In this document: in pieces, positions 7,360 to 15,109 of the stretch
Numbering within the stretch: the first letter of the stretch is position 1
How the letters are laid out: each line of letters opens with the position of its first letter
Assembly (NCBI GenBank): GCA_964568805.1
Contig: CAZMRW010000067.1
Span: 1-26,504, forward strand
Reading direction: 5' to 3'
Source of the DNA: CAZMRW01 sp964568805
GTDB lineage: Bacteria > Pseudomonadota > Gammaproteobacteria > Methylococcales > Methylomonadaceae
Length of the DNA stretch: 26,504 nucleotides
Translations under genes and position numbers: made by a program
The notes under the pieces: model-generated
What the model was told of the DNA's origin: nothing
What the model saw: only the letters and a program-made list of their open reading frames with translations
Databases searched by the model: none

Positions 7360-8309
7360 AAAAAGACAGGCATTGGGCACAGATGGAGGAATTGAGTCTG
7401 GTTTGGGGAATGCGTTTCCTGTTATCGACATACCTGCTTCTCGGCCGTACCGTTCTTCAGTTGTTTCTGTATCCGGTCGTCAGTTATTACTGGCTGGTCA
7501 ATAAGACGGGCCGGCAGGCGAGTCGGGCCTATCTGTCCAGAATTTCGCAATTTGTTCCGGATTTGAAGCTTGATGGCGGTTTTTATTGGAGTTTCCGGCA
7601 TTTTATGGCCTTCGCCAATGCCATGATCGATAAACTGGCGGCCTGGGCTGGAGCCATATCGCTGACTGACGTGGAGTACCGCGGACGTGAGGCATTATTG
7701 GCCAGGATAGCGCAGGGACAAGGACTGGTTTTGTTAGGTTCGCATCTGGGCAACCTTGAAGTTTGCCGGGTCATCGCTAATCTGGACAGCAATATTCGCA
7801 TCAATGTACTGGTTCATACCCGGCATGCCGAAAAATTTAATGGACTGTTAAGTCAGTATAATGACAAAAGCAGACTTAATTTGATACAGGTGACTGACAT
7901 TTCCGCGGCTACGTCGATCATGCTAAGCGACAAAATCGCCATGGGCGAATTGATTATCATCGCCGCCGACAGAATCCCCGTCGGCAATCGTCAACGGCTT
8001 GAGTTAGCCGATTTTCTGGGAAACAAGGCATTCTTTCCTCAAGGTCCTTTTCTGCTGGCTTCATTGCTGAAATGTCCGGTTTATACGGTATTTTGTTTAA
8101 AACAGCAGGGCCGCTATATCATTCATTTTGACCATTTTAGTGAACGTCTGAATTTACGCGGAAAAAAACGAGAACAGGGCTTGCAGGAAACGATTCAGAA
8201 ATATGCAGAACGTTTACAGGGCTATTGTATGCAAGAGCCGTTACAATGGTTTAATTTTTATGATTTTTGGCGTGTTAATCAAGATGATTACGAAATTAGC
8301 CGGAAATAG
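7356..8309 (+). CDS. LpxL-like lysophospholipid acyltransferase of the aryl polyene cluster
   Basis: About 317 residues, in the family of lipid A biosynthesis (LpxL/HtrB-like) acyltransferases. It has the cluster-type N-terminus HWAQMEELSLVWGMRFLLSTYLLLGR, a membrane segment (LQLFLYPVVSYYWL), the catalytic HX4-type box in GSHLGNLEV, then VLVHTRHAEKFN, IIAADRIPVG and a terminal FNFYDFW, which is typical of these enzymes. In related clusters it sits directly after, or fused to, the glycosyltransferase and acylates the lipid head of the pigment. I chose the ATG at 7356, which has AGG eight bases upstream and overlaps the apparent glycosyltransferase stop. The ATG at 7350 is too close to that ribosome site. 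Confidence 0.85.
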   Translation: MKKDRHWAQMEELSLVWGMRFLLSTYLLLGRTVLQLFLYPVVSYYWLVNKTGRQASRAYLSRISQFVPDLKLDGGFYWSFRHFMAFANAMIDKLAAWAGAISLTDVEYRGREALLARIAQGQGLVLLGSHLGNLEVCRVIANLDSNIRINVLVHTRHAEKFNGLLSQYNDKSRLNLIQVTDISAATSIMLSDKIAMGELIIIAADRIPVGNRQRLELADFLGNKAFFPQGPFLLASLLKCPVYTVFCLKQQGRYIIHFDHFSERLNLRGKKREQGLQETIQKYAERLQGYCMQEPLQWFNFYDFWRVNQDDYEISRK

Positions 8310-10749
8310 CAACATTAATCCCATCGCTATGACTGGCTATCATAAATATGTCTCTTGCCTGTTTAAAACCGGATTAGGCGGTTTCATTCTGTTTAGTCTC
8401 TTATTTTGTCCGTGGGCGGCGGCGAAACAACCGTCGCCGTTGGCACCGGGACAGACGATAGCGATTGATAATCATAATTTTGGTTCTTCGATAGTCATTT
8501 CGACAGGACTTGTGCTTATCGGAGTGCTGGCGTTTTTAATTTACAAATTAATCCGGACCAAGTCGAAACTCAACAAAAGTATCGGTCATACTGAAAAAAT
8601 AACCCGCCAGTTGAAGCTTTCGACTGAACAGCTCAGTTATATGGTTGCCAACAGCCCGACGATCTTGTTCTCCATGAACGTCGAAGGGGCACGGTTGATT
8701 CCCTACTGGATTAGTGAAAATCTGAATCGTATAACCGGTTATAGCATCGATGAAGCATTAGACCCGTTATGGTGGGAACAGCATCTGCATGAGGATGACC
8801 GCAAACGGGTGCTGAACGAGAGTAAAGCGCTGTTTTCCGGAAAGCATCTGACTTACGAATACCGGTTTATCCATAAGGATGGCTCAATCTTATGGATACG
8901 GGATGAGCAGCAACTGATCTGTGACAGAAAGGGAGCGCCTCTGGAAGTGTTGGCGGCCTGGACCGATATTACCGAACACAAATTGGAGGAAATCGATTTG
9001 CGTATTGTCGCGACGGCTTTTGAAACCAAGGAAGGGATCATCATTACCGATAAAGCCAATCGTATTATCAGGGTCAATATGGCATTTACCCGTCTAACCG
9101 GTTACGGTATGGAAGAAGTCTATGGCAAAACGCCAAAAATGCTTCAATCCGGCCGCCTGAGTGAAGAATTTTATCAAAAAATGCGCCAGGAGCTTAAACA
9201 GCATCATCATTGGGAGGGTGAGGTCTGGGACCGGCATAAAAATGGCAACGTCTACCCGGCCTGGTTGTCGGTATCCGCGATTTTGGATAATACCGGCGCC
9301 ATCAGTCATTATGTCTCTGCATTTTTCGATATCAGCGAGCGTAAGGAAGCGGAAGAATACGTGCACAACCTGGCGTTTTATGATCCTCTCACCCATTTGC
9401 CCAACCGCCGTTTGATGCTTGACCGTCTGGGCATCGCCATGGCCACCAGCCATCGCAATAATAATCATGGCGCATTGATGTTTATGGATCTGGATCGATT
9501 CAAGATATTAAACGATACCCAGGGTCATGACATGGGCGATCAATTGCTGATTGAAGTAGCAAAAAGATTGCAGTCTTGTGTCCGGGAAGGGGACACGGTG
9601 GCGCGCATGGGCGGCGATGAGTTCGTGGTCATGTTGGAAAATCTGGCTAAAAACGAGGAAGAGGCGGCTGTACAGACGCAAGCAGTGGCGGAAAAAATTC
9701 GTGAAGCGCTGTCTGCAACCTATTGGCTGTACCGGGGAAATAATAAACACAATAAAACCTTGTTTGAACATCATTCCAGCGCCAGTATAGGTTTAGTACT
9801 TTTTAATGGTCATACGGTCTCCAGCGAAGATTTGTTAAAACGGGCAGATATGGCGATGTATCAAGCCAAACACGCCGGACGCGATACGATTCGGGTTTTT
9901 GACCCGGCCATGCAATCGGCGTTGAACGAACGCACTGCCTTGGAAGCCGATTTACGGCAAGCCCTGAACCGGCATGAACTTTGCCTTTATTATCAGGTGC
10001 AAGTCGATAAATCGGGCATGGCAGTAGGCGCAGAGGCCCTGTTGCATTGGCTTCAGCCGAAACGGGGCATTGTCTCGCCCGTAAAGTTTATTCCCCTCGC
10101 CGAGGAGACCGGCTTGATTTTGTCGATCGGCCAGTGGGTGCTGACGCAAAGCTGCACTACCCTTGCCGCCTGGTCACATCATCCGGCAACGCGTCATTTA
10201 ACCCTGTCGGTAAACATCAGTCCCCGCCAATTCCGACAATGGGAATTTATCGAGCAACTCAAGCAGGCATTACATGAGTCTGGAGCTGATCCGAATCGGC
10301 TTAAACTGGAAATTACCGAAAGTATCGTGATGGAAAATCTGGATGCGACTATCGCCAAAATGCTGGAGATTAAAAAATTGGGTGTAAGTTTTGCTATGGA
10401 TGACTTTGGAACCGGCTATTCTTCTCTTGCATGCTTACCCCGTTTGCCGCTGGATCAGTTGAAAATCGATAAGGGATTTATTCGCGATTTGTCGAAGGAT
10501 AGTCATGATGCCGCGATTATCCGCAGTGTTTTATCTCTGGGATGCAGCCTCGAGCTAACAGTTATAGCCGAAGGAGTCGAAACCAGGGAACAATGGCGCT
10601 ATCTTGCCGAGTACGGTTGCCCGGTGTTTCAAGGCTATTTCTTTGGGATGCCGATGCCGCTAGAAGAATTTCAAATGCATCTGCAGAAAAATGAATTTGG
10701 AAGCGTTGTTGGCGAAGGCGAATTACAGATACAAGGATCGGGGTCATGA
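8284..10749 (+). CDS. Membrane-bound PAS-PAS-GGDEF-EAL cyclic-di-GMP protein
   Basis: About 821 residues. An N-terminal hydrophobic stretch resembling a signal peptide (GGFILFSLLFCPWAAA) is followed by a short periplasmic part and a membrane helix (VISTGLVLIGVLAFLIY). Two PAS/PAC sensor domains follow (about 115-235 and 239-360), then a GGDEF domain with intact GGDEF at 443 and the RxxD inhibitory site REGD five residues before it, then an EAL domain with EAL at 584, LEITES, DDFGTGYSS and VIAEGVET. Both the diguanylate cyclase and the phosphodiesterase halves look catalytically complete. The start is uncertain: 8284 overlaps the previous gene by 26 bp, while 8329 starts just before the hydrophobic stretch. 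The 3' end overlaps the ammonia-lyase start by 4 bp. A signalling enzyme is not a usual member of aryl polyene operons. Confidence 0.93.
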   Translation: MITKLAGNSNINPIAMTGYHKYVSCLFKTGLGGFILFSLLFCPWAAAKQPSPLAPGQTIAIDNHNFGSSIVISTGLVLIGVLAFLIYKLIRTKSKLNKSIGHTEKITRQLKLSTEQLSYMVANSPTILFSMNVEGARLIPYWISENLNRITGYSIDEALDPLWWEQHLHEDDRKRVLNESKALFSGKHLTYEYRFIHKDGSILWIRDEQQLICDRKGAPLEVLAAWTDITEHKLEEIDLRIVATAFETKEGIIITDKANRIIRVNMAFTRLTGYGMEEVYGKTPKMLQSGRLSEEFYQKMRQELKQHHHWEGEVWDRHKNGNVYPAWLSVSAILDNTGAISHYVSAFFDISERKEAEEYVHNLAFYDPLTHLPNRRLMLDRLGIAMATSHRNNNHGALMFMDLDRFKILNDTQGHDMGDQLLIEVAKRLQSCVREGDTVARMGGDEFVVMLENLAKNEEEAAVQTQAVAEKIREALSATYWLYRGNNKHNKTLFEHHSSASIGLVLFNGHTVSSEDLLKRADMAMYQAKHAGRDTIRVFDPAMQSALNERTALEADLRQALNRHELCLYYQVQVDKSGMAVGAEALLHWLQPKRGIVSPVKFIPLAEETGLILSIGQWVLTQSCTTLAAWSHHPATRHLTLSVNISPRQFRQWEFIEQLKQALHESGADPNRLKLEITESIVMENLDATIAKMLEIKKLGVSFAMDDFGTGYSSLACLPRLPLDQLKIDKGFIRDLSKDSHDAAIIRSVLSLGCSLELTVIAEGVETREQWRYLAEYGCPVFQGYFFGMPMPLEEFQMHLQKNEFGSVVGEGELQIQGSGS

Positions 10750-12320
10750 CTTTTTTTTCTATAGATTTTAAAAGGCATGAACAAAACTCGCAGGAATTCA
10801 AAAAAATTGTATTCGATGGAGGGCCCTTAACCATTGAAGATATTTGCCTGATAGCTCATCAACAAGGGTATATCGAATTAAGCGAACAAAGCGGATTTGT
10901 CGGGAGAATTGATAAGGGCGCCGCGTTTATCGACACCTTACTGAAGGAACAAGGCTTCGTTTATGGCGTAACGACAGGTTTCGGTGATTCCTGCACCGTA
11001 TCGATTCCATTGGATCTGGTTGATCAGTTGCCCGAACATTTATACACCTTCCACGGTTGCGGGCTCGGTAATTATTTCGATGCGGAACAGACCCGCGCCA
11101 TTTTAGCTGTTCGATTGACCAGCCTGGCTCGCGGTTTTTCCGGTGTTCGATACAAATTACTCCAGCATCTCGCTGGATTGATCAAACAGGACATCCTGCC
11201 GTTGATTCCCGAAGAAGGTTCGGTCGGCGCCAGCGGCGATTTAACCCCGCTCTCCTATGTCGCTGCGGTTCTTGCGGGAAAAAGAGACGTCCTGTATCGA
11301 TCGCAGCGCCAGTCCGCACAGGATGTTTTTGCCCGATTGAATATCGAGCCGTTAACCTTGAAGCCTAAGGAAGGTCTGGCGATTATGAACGGTACGGCCG
11401 CGATGACCGGTATCGCCTGCCTTGCCTATCAGCGGGCCGAATATTTATCGCGCTTGAGCACTCGCATTACCAGTCTGGCGTCAGTTGCTCTTAAAGGCAA
11501 TGCCTATCATTTCGATGAAAATCTGTTTTCGGTTAAACCGCATCCGGGGCAAAACCGGGTGGCCCGGCGTATCCGTTCCGATTTGCAATTAACCGAAACG
11601 GCGCCCCGTAACGATACCCGTCTGCAGGATCGTTATTCTCTGCGCTGTGCACCGCATGTTATCGGCGTTCTGGAGGATGCTTTGCCGTGGCTCAGGCAGT
11701 TTATCGAGAATGAATTAAACAGCGCCAACGACAATCCCATTATCGATGCGGAAGGCGAGCACGTTTTGCACGGCGGTCACTTTTACGGCGGCCATATTGC
11801 CTTTGCGATGGACAGTATGAAAACAGCCGTTGCTAATCTTGCGGATTTGCTGGACCGGCAAATGGCGCAATTGATGGATACCAAATTTAATCACGGGTTA
11901 CCCGCCAATCTGTCCGGTGCCGAAGCGGATCAGGCCATGCTTAACCACGGATTTAAAGCCGTGCAAATCGCCGTGTCTGCCTGGACGGCTGAAGCACTGA
12001 AACTGACCATGCCTGCCAGCGTTTTTTCCCGTTCGACCGAATGCCATAATCAGGACAAGGTCAGTATGGGGACAATTGCCGCCAGAGATTGCATCCGCAT
12101 CATCGAATTAACCGAGCAGGTTGCCGCCGCGATGCTGCTGGCGGTCGTGCAGGGCGTCGAATTGCGGGGAAGCCATGAATGTTTAAGCCCAAATTTACAA
12201 GACACATGCCGTCAGTTGCGTCGTCATATTCCCTTTTTAACGACGGATCGAGCCATGGAGCAGGAACTGCGTCACTGTATCGAACTCATCCGCAAACGCT
12301 ATTGGGACCTGTATGACTGA
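10746..12320 (+). CDS. Aromatic amino acid ammonia-lyase (HAL/TAL family)
   Basis: A 524-residue member of the MIO-dependent ammonia-lyases. The cofactor-forming Ala-Ser-Gly is at 162-164 (GSVGASGDLTPLSY), the catalytic Tyr is Y73 in YGVTTGFGDS, and the NDNPI and FHGCGLGN segments are present. These enzymes eliminate ammonia from His, Tyr or Phe; in aryl polyene and flexirubin clusters the product, such as 4-coumarate, primes the polyene. The substrate-selectivity pair, aligned by eye, is Phe102-His103, unlike the usual Ser-His (histidine), Phe-Leu (phenylalanine) or His-Leu (tyrosine), so the substrate is open. No urocanase or other hut gene is nearby, which argues against histidine breakdown. 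It is the last gene of the operon and overlaps the GGDEF-EAL gene by ATGA. Confidence 0.88.
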   Translation: MTFFSIDFKRHEQNSQEFKKIVFDGGPLTIEDICLIAHQQGYIELSEQSGFVGRIDKGAAFIDTLLKEQGFVYGVTTGFGDSCTVSIPLDLVDQLPEHLYTFHGCGLGNYFDAEQTRAILAVRLTSLARGFSGVRYKLLQHLAGLIKQDILPLIPEEGSVGASGDLTPLSYVAAVLAGKRDVLYRSQRQSAQDVFARLNIEPLTLKPKEGLAIMNGTAAMTGIACLAYQRAEYLSRLSTRITSLASVALKGNAYHFDENLFSVKPHPGQNRVARRIRSDLQLTETAPRNDTRLQDRYSLRCAPHVIGVLEDALPWLRQFIENELNSANDNPIIDAEGEHVLHGGHFYGGHIAFAMDSMKTAVANLADLLDRQMAQLMDTKFNHGLPANLSGAEADQAMLNHGFKAVQIAVSAWTAEALKLTMPASVFSRSTECHNQDKVSMGTIAARDCIRIIELTEQVAAAMLLAVVQGVELRGSHECLSPNLQDTCRQLRRHIPFLTTDRAMEQELRHCIELIRKRYWDLYD

Positions 12321-12385
12321 AGGCTTGCGCCGCATATCAAGGTTCTGTCGCAAGTTTTCAGGATAACGGATCAGGCAATTCGATT

Positions 12386-12420
12386 AATTTCACCGGATGG
12401 GTGGAAATTGATTTTTTATT
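12386..12420 (+). terminator. Intrinsic terminator of the pigment operon
   Basis: AATTTCACC and GGTGGAAATT pair around a GGATG loop, with one bulged base, and are followed by GATTTTTTATT. It lies 66 bp after the ammonia-lyase stop and separates the pigment operon from the ribosomal operon. Confidence 0.7.
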
Positions 12421-12519
12421 GATTCGGTTGTTACTCTCGATTTTTTCGATCGATGCGCAAATAACGGATGATACATTGGGTTTTGTTGCAGTATGGAATG
12501 TGATTTTTCTTGGGAATTT

Positions 12520-12548
12520 TTGAAATATCCTGATAAAGAACGTATAAT
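12520..12548 (+). promoter_or_regulatory. Sigma-70 promoter of the rpsF operon
   Basis: TTGAAA at 12520-12525, a 17-bp spacer and a perfect TATAAT at 12543-12548. It lies 90 bp before rpsF, the strongest consensus promoter in the window, as expected for ribosomal protein genes. Confidence 0.8.
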
Positions 12549-12571
12549 GGTCTGTTCATTGGAGGTCTCGC

Positions 12572-12616
12572 GCCTCTCCTTGCTTCACCATCCTTTTTAA
12601 GACAGAGGTGGGAGGC
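12572..12616 (+). promoter_or_regulatory. Structured rpsF leader, possible S6:S18 autoregulatory site
   Basis: In the 5' leader GCCTC (12572) and CACC (12586) can pair with GGTG (12607) and GAGGC (12612), leaving a one-sided nine-base bulge. A leader element bound by the S6:S18 complex is known from several bacterial rpsF operons. I see a fitting stem but cannot confirm the published consensus, so this is a candidate only. Confidence 0.35.
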
Positions 12617-12637
12617 TTTAACCGTAAGGAAAAAACC

Positions 12638-13090
12638 ATGCGACATTATGAAATTGTCTTTTTAGTGCATCCTGACCAAAGCGCTCAGGTTCCCGCGATG
12701 ATTGACCGTTACAAGTCAACTATCGAAGCCGCTTCCGGCACCATTCACCGCTTGGAAGACTGGGGCCGCAGACATTTGGCTTATCCAATCAACAAGGTTC
12801 ACAAAGCACATTATGTGTTGATGAATATCGAATGCGACCAGGCTACTTTAGCAGAATTGGAAAGCGGTTTCCGTTTCAATGATGCTATTTTACGCAGCAT
12901 GACGTTATTGCAAAAACAAGCGATTACCAGCCCGTCGCCGATCGCCACCTCGACGGCAGAGGAAAGTAAAGCCGCTGAAGCAAAAGCCAAAGAAGCCGCT
13001 GCCAAGGTTGCAGTTGACGGTATCGATGATGAACTGGATCTGGACGATATCGATGAAGACTTTGATGCTGACGAACTGGCTCCGATATAA
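12638..13090 (+). CDS. rpsF: 30S ribosomal protein S6
   Basis: A 150-residue small-subunit protein that binds 16S rRNA together with S18. It starts MRHYEIVFLVHPDQ, with an AAGGA site seven bases before the ATG; the upstream in-frame GTG at 12608 lacks such a site. The conserved LEDWGRRHLAYPI segment is present. The C-terminal tail is long and shifts from Ala/Lys-rich (AEAKAKEAAAK) to strongly acidic (DDELDLDDIDEDFDADE), as in many gammaproteobacteria. First gene of rpsF-rpsR-DUF2232-rplI. Confidence 0.97.
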   Translation: MRHYEIVFLVHPDQSAQVPAMIDRYKSTIEAASGTIHRLEDWGRRHLAYPINKVHKAHYVLMNIECDQATLAELESGFRFNDAILRSMTLLQKQAITSPSPIATSTAEESKAAEAKAKEAAAKVAVDGIDDELDLDDIDEDFDADELAPI

Positions 13091-13117
13091 CATTAACCTT
13101 GGGAAACGAGAAATAAT

Positions 13118-13345
13118 ATGGCACGTAATATAAGACGCAAAAAAATTTGCCGGTTCAGCTCTGAAGACGGCAACCAAATAGATTACAAGGATCTCGATAT
13201 GTTGGGTGATTACATCACCGAAACCGGGAAAATTGTACCCAGCCGGATAACAGGAACCAGCGCCAAGTATCAAAGACAATTGTGTACGGCCATCAAGCGG
13301 GCGCGTTTTATCGCCTTGCTGCCATTCTGCGACGCTCACAGCTAA
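13118..13345 (+). CDS. rpsR: 30S ribosomal protein S18
   Basis: 75 residues, full length for S18. The sequence includes CRFSSEDGNQIDYKDLDML, SRITGTSAKYQRQL and AIKRARFIALLPF, all diagnostic. S18 dimerises with S6 on the platform of the 30S subunit. A GGGAAACGAGA stretch before the ATG may serve as the ribosome site. It follows rpsF by 27 bp. Confidence 0.97.
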   Translation: MARNIRRKKICRFSSEDGNQIDYKDLDMLGDYITETGKIVPSRITGTSAKYQRQLCTAIKRARFIALLPFCDAHS

Positions 13346-13364
13346 AGACATAGTTGGGCCTTCA

Positions 13365-14258
13365 GTGAGCTTTCTAGCTTCTTACATCATGCAGGGCAGA
13401 TTACAGGCCATGATAGTGGCTTCCACCCTTGCCTTACTGTCACTGAAGTTTCCTCCCATCAGTGTGTTAAGTTCAGCTGCCGTCGCTCTTGTCACATTAA
13501 GACTGGGGGCGAAGGAAGGCCTGTATGTGCTGGTAAGTTCCAGCGTTGCAGCGGGCCTGCTGGGGTTTTTCGTTTTAGGCAATTATCAGTTCGCGCTGCT
13601 TTACGGAATAGTTTTGTGGCTGCCGGTCTGGTTGATTTCAATCGTATTGCGAGAGGGACGCCATTTATCGCTTGCCGTTGAGATTGCGATATTGCTCGGC
13701 GTTATCGGCGTTGTCGGTTTTTACCTTTACAATACCGAGCCGTCAGTGAATTGGGAAAAGATTCTGTTGCAAATGGTGCCGGAGAATGCGCCTGTTGAGC
13801 AAGTTCAACATACGGTGGACGTGCTCTCGCATTACATGACCGGAATAGTGGCCGCCGGCTCTGTATTCGGTTTATTGTTCGGTTTGTTCCTGGGACGCTG
13901 GTGGCAAGCAGTGCTGTATAATCCGGGGGGATTCAAGCAGGAGTTTTTGTCCTTGACCACACACCCGAGGCTGGCTATGGGCAGTGTTGCCGTGGTTGGT
14001 CTGGCAATGGTTACCACGGGAGTGGTATCAGAGATCGCCTGGAATGTGACTATTTTGCTGTTTGTGTTATATACCTTTATTGGTACCGCAGTATTGCATA
14101 CAGTCTTCTCCGTGATGAAACTGGGCCGCTATCTGGTGCCCCTGTTTTATGTAACCCTGTTTTTGATACCCCATGTCCTGCTGCCCGTCGCATTAATCGG
14201 ATTGAGCGATGCCTGGTTGAACATTCGAAAAAAAAATTCAAAGCAAACGCGCGCCTGA
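13365..14258 (+). CDS. DUF2232 integral membrane protein
   Basis: A 297-residue polytopic membrane protein with about eight hydrophobic segments, for example SVLSSAAVALVTLRLG, YVLVSSSVAAGLLGFFVLG and YLVPLFYVTLFLIPHVLLPVA. Proteins of this family commonly lie between rpsR and rplI in gammaproteobacteria; the function is not established. The called start is a GTG at 13365, 19 bp after the rpsR stop. The next in-frame ATG, 13389, would trim eight residues and has no visible ribosome site. It is probably co-transcribed with its ribosomal neighbours. Confidence 0.85.
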   Translation: MSFLASYIMQGRLQAMIVASTLALLSLKFPPISVLSSAAVALVTLRLGAKEGLYVLVSSSVAAGLLGFFVLGNYQFALLYGIVLWLPVWLISIVLREGRHLSLAVEIAILLGVIGVVGFYLYNTEPSVNWEKILLQMVPENAPVEQVQHTVDVLSHYMTGIVAAGSVFGLLFGLFLGRWWQAVLYNPGGFKQEFLSLTTHPRLAMGSVAVVGLAMVTTGVVSEIAWNVTILLFVLYTFIGTAVLHTVFSVMKLGRYLVPLFYVTLFLIPHVLLPVALIGLSDAWLNIRKKNSKQTRA

Positions 14259-14305
14259 GGGCGCATATATAATCGGTTAAAAGTCCGAAAGGTGAGGATT
14301 AAAAG

Positions 14306-14752
14306 ATGGAAGTCATTCTTCTTGAAAAGATAGCAAATTTGGGTAATCTGGGTGACAAGGTCACCATCAAATCAGGTTACGGCAGAAACTATCTGGTGCC
14401 GCAAGGCAAGGCTGTCGCTGCTACAGCTAAAAAAATAGCCGAATTCGAGGCGCGCCGCGCAGAACTTGAAAAGGCTGCTGCTGAAAAATTAAACGCGGCT
14501 AAAGCGCGTGCGGAGGCGTTGGGCAAATTGCAAATCGTTATCACCCATAAAGCGGGCGATGAAGGCAGATTGTTCGGTTCAGTCGGCACGCACAACATCG
14601 CCGAGGCGATTACGCAAGCCGGTGTGGCGGTCGAAAAAAATGAAATACGCCTGCCGCATGGCGCAATTCGCAATACAGGCGAATTTCCTATCGACATCAA
14701 CCTGCATTCCGATGTGGTCGTCACCTTGCCGATCAAAATTGCCGCCGAATAA
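14306..14752 (+). CDS. rplI: 50S ribosomal protein L9
   Basis: 148 residues, full length. The N-terminal rRNA-binding domain carries MEVILLEKIANLGNLGD and the signature GYGRNYLVPQGKA. A long Ala/Glu/Lys connecting helix (about 40-75) leads to the C-terminal domain with GDEGRLFGSVG. The ATG follows GGTGAGGAT. Last gene of the ribosomal operon. Confidence 0.97.
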   Translation: MEVILLEKIANLGNLGDKVTIKSGYGRNYLVPQGKAVAATAKKIAEFEARRAELEKAAAEKLNAAKARAEALGKLQIVITHKAGDEGRLFGSVGTHNIAEAITQAGVAVEKNEIRLPHGAIRNTGEFPIDINLHSDVVVTLPIKIAAE

Positions 14753-15109
14753 TAAAACTTGAGCCAACCCCGTATCCGTTGTTCTTGTTCAGAGCGCGGG
14801 TACGGCAAGCCGATTTGACAGTTGTCCATCCTCCGGCAATTTCGAATGGGGGTTGATATCAGCTATAGTTGGTAGGGTAATGCAGCGCCGCGAAATTTAC
14901 AGATCCGGCGATTTTATCCTCCGTTTGCTTTTGCCCTCCCAAACGGATTGAACCGACTTCAATCCTGTCTAAAAAAATCCCGGTTAGCGGAAAAAAGGGT
15001 CAGCCTTTTTTGCCGGAGAGTGAATCCAGCATCCTAATCGAATGATTAACTCTATGGTTCCTTAAGCCCTGTTTCTTGGTGAATGGCGGGGCCAATTCAT
15101 CGATGAATG
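14753..15109. other. Convergent intergenic region between rplI and the mtdB pair
   Basis: These 357 bp lie between convergent transcripts. No coding sequence is recognised. They hold an 8-bp perfect hairpin at 14945-14965 (GGATTGAA and TTCAATCC around CCGAC) and the probable bidirectional terminator at 14988-15015. A run of seven A lies between the two and would be a U-tract for minus-strand transcripts. Confidence 0.5.
14988..15015. terminator. Probable bidirectional terminator
   Basis: CGGAAAAAAGG pairs with CCTTTTTTGCCG around GTCAG, with one bulged C. The A-run and T-run in the arms give a U-tract on both strands, suited to ending rplI transcripts from the left and mtdB transcripts from the right. 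Confidence 0.5.

Noticed and set aside
8203..8283. Longer N-terminus for the GGDEF-EAL protein
   Set aside because: It would overlap the acyltransferase by over 100 bp and place extra residues before the hydrophobic N-terminal stretch.
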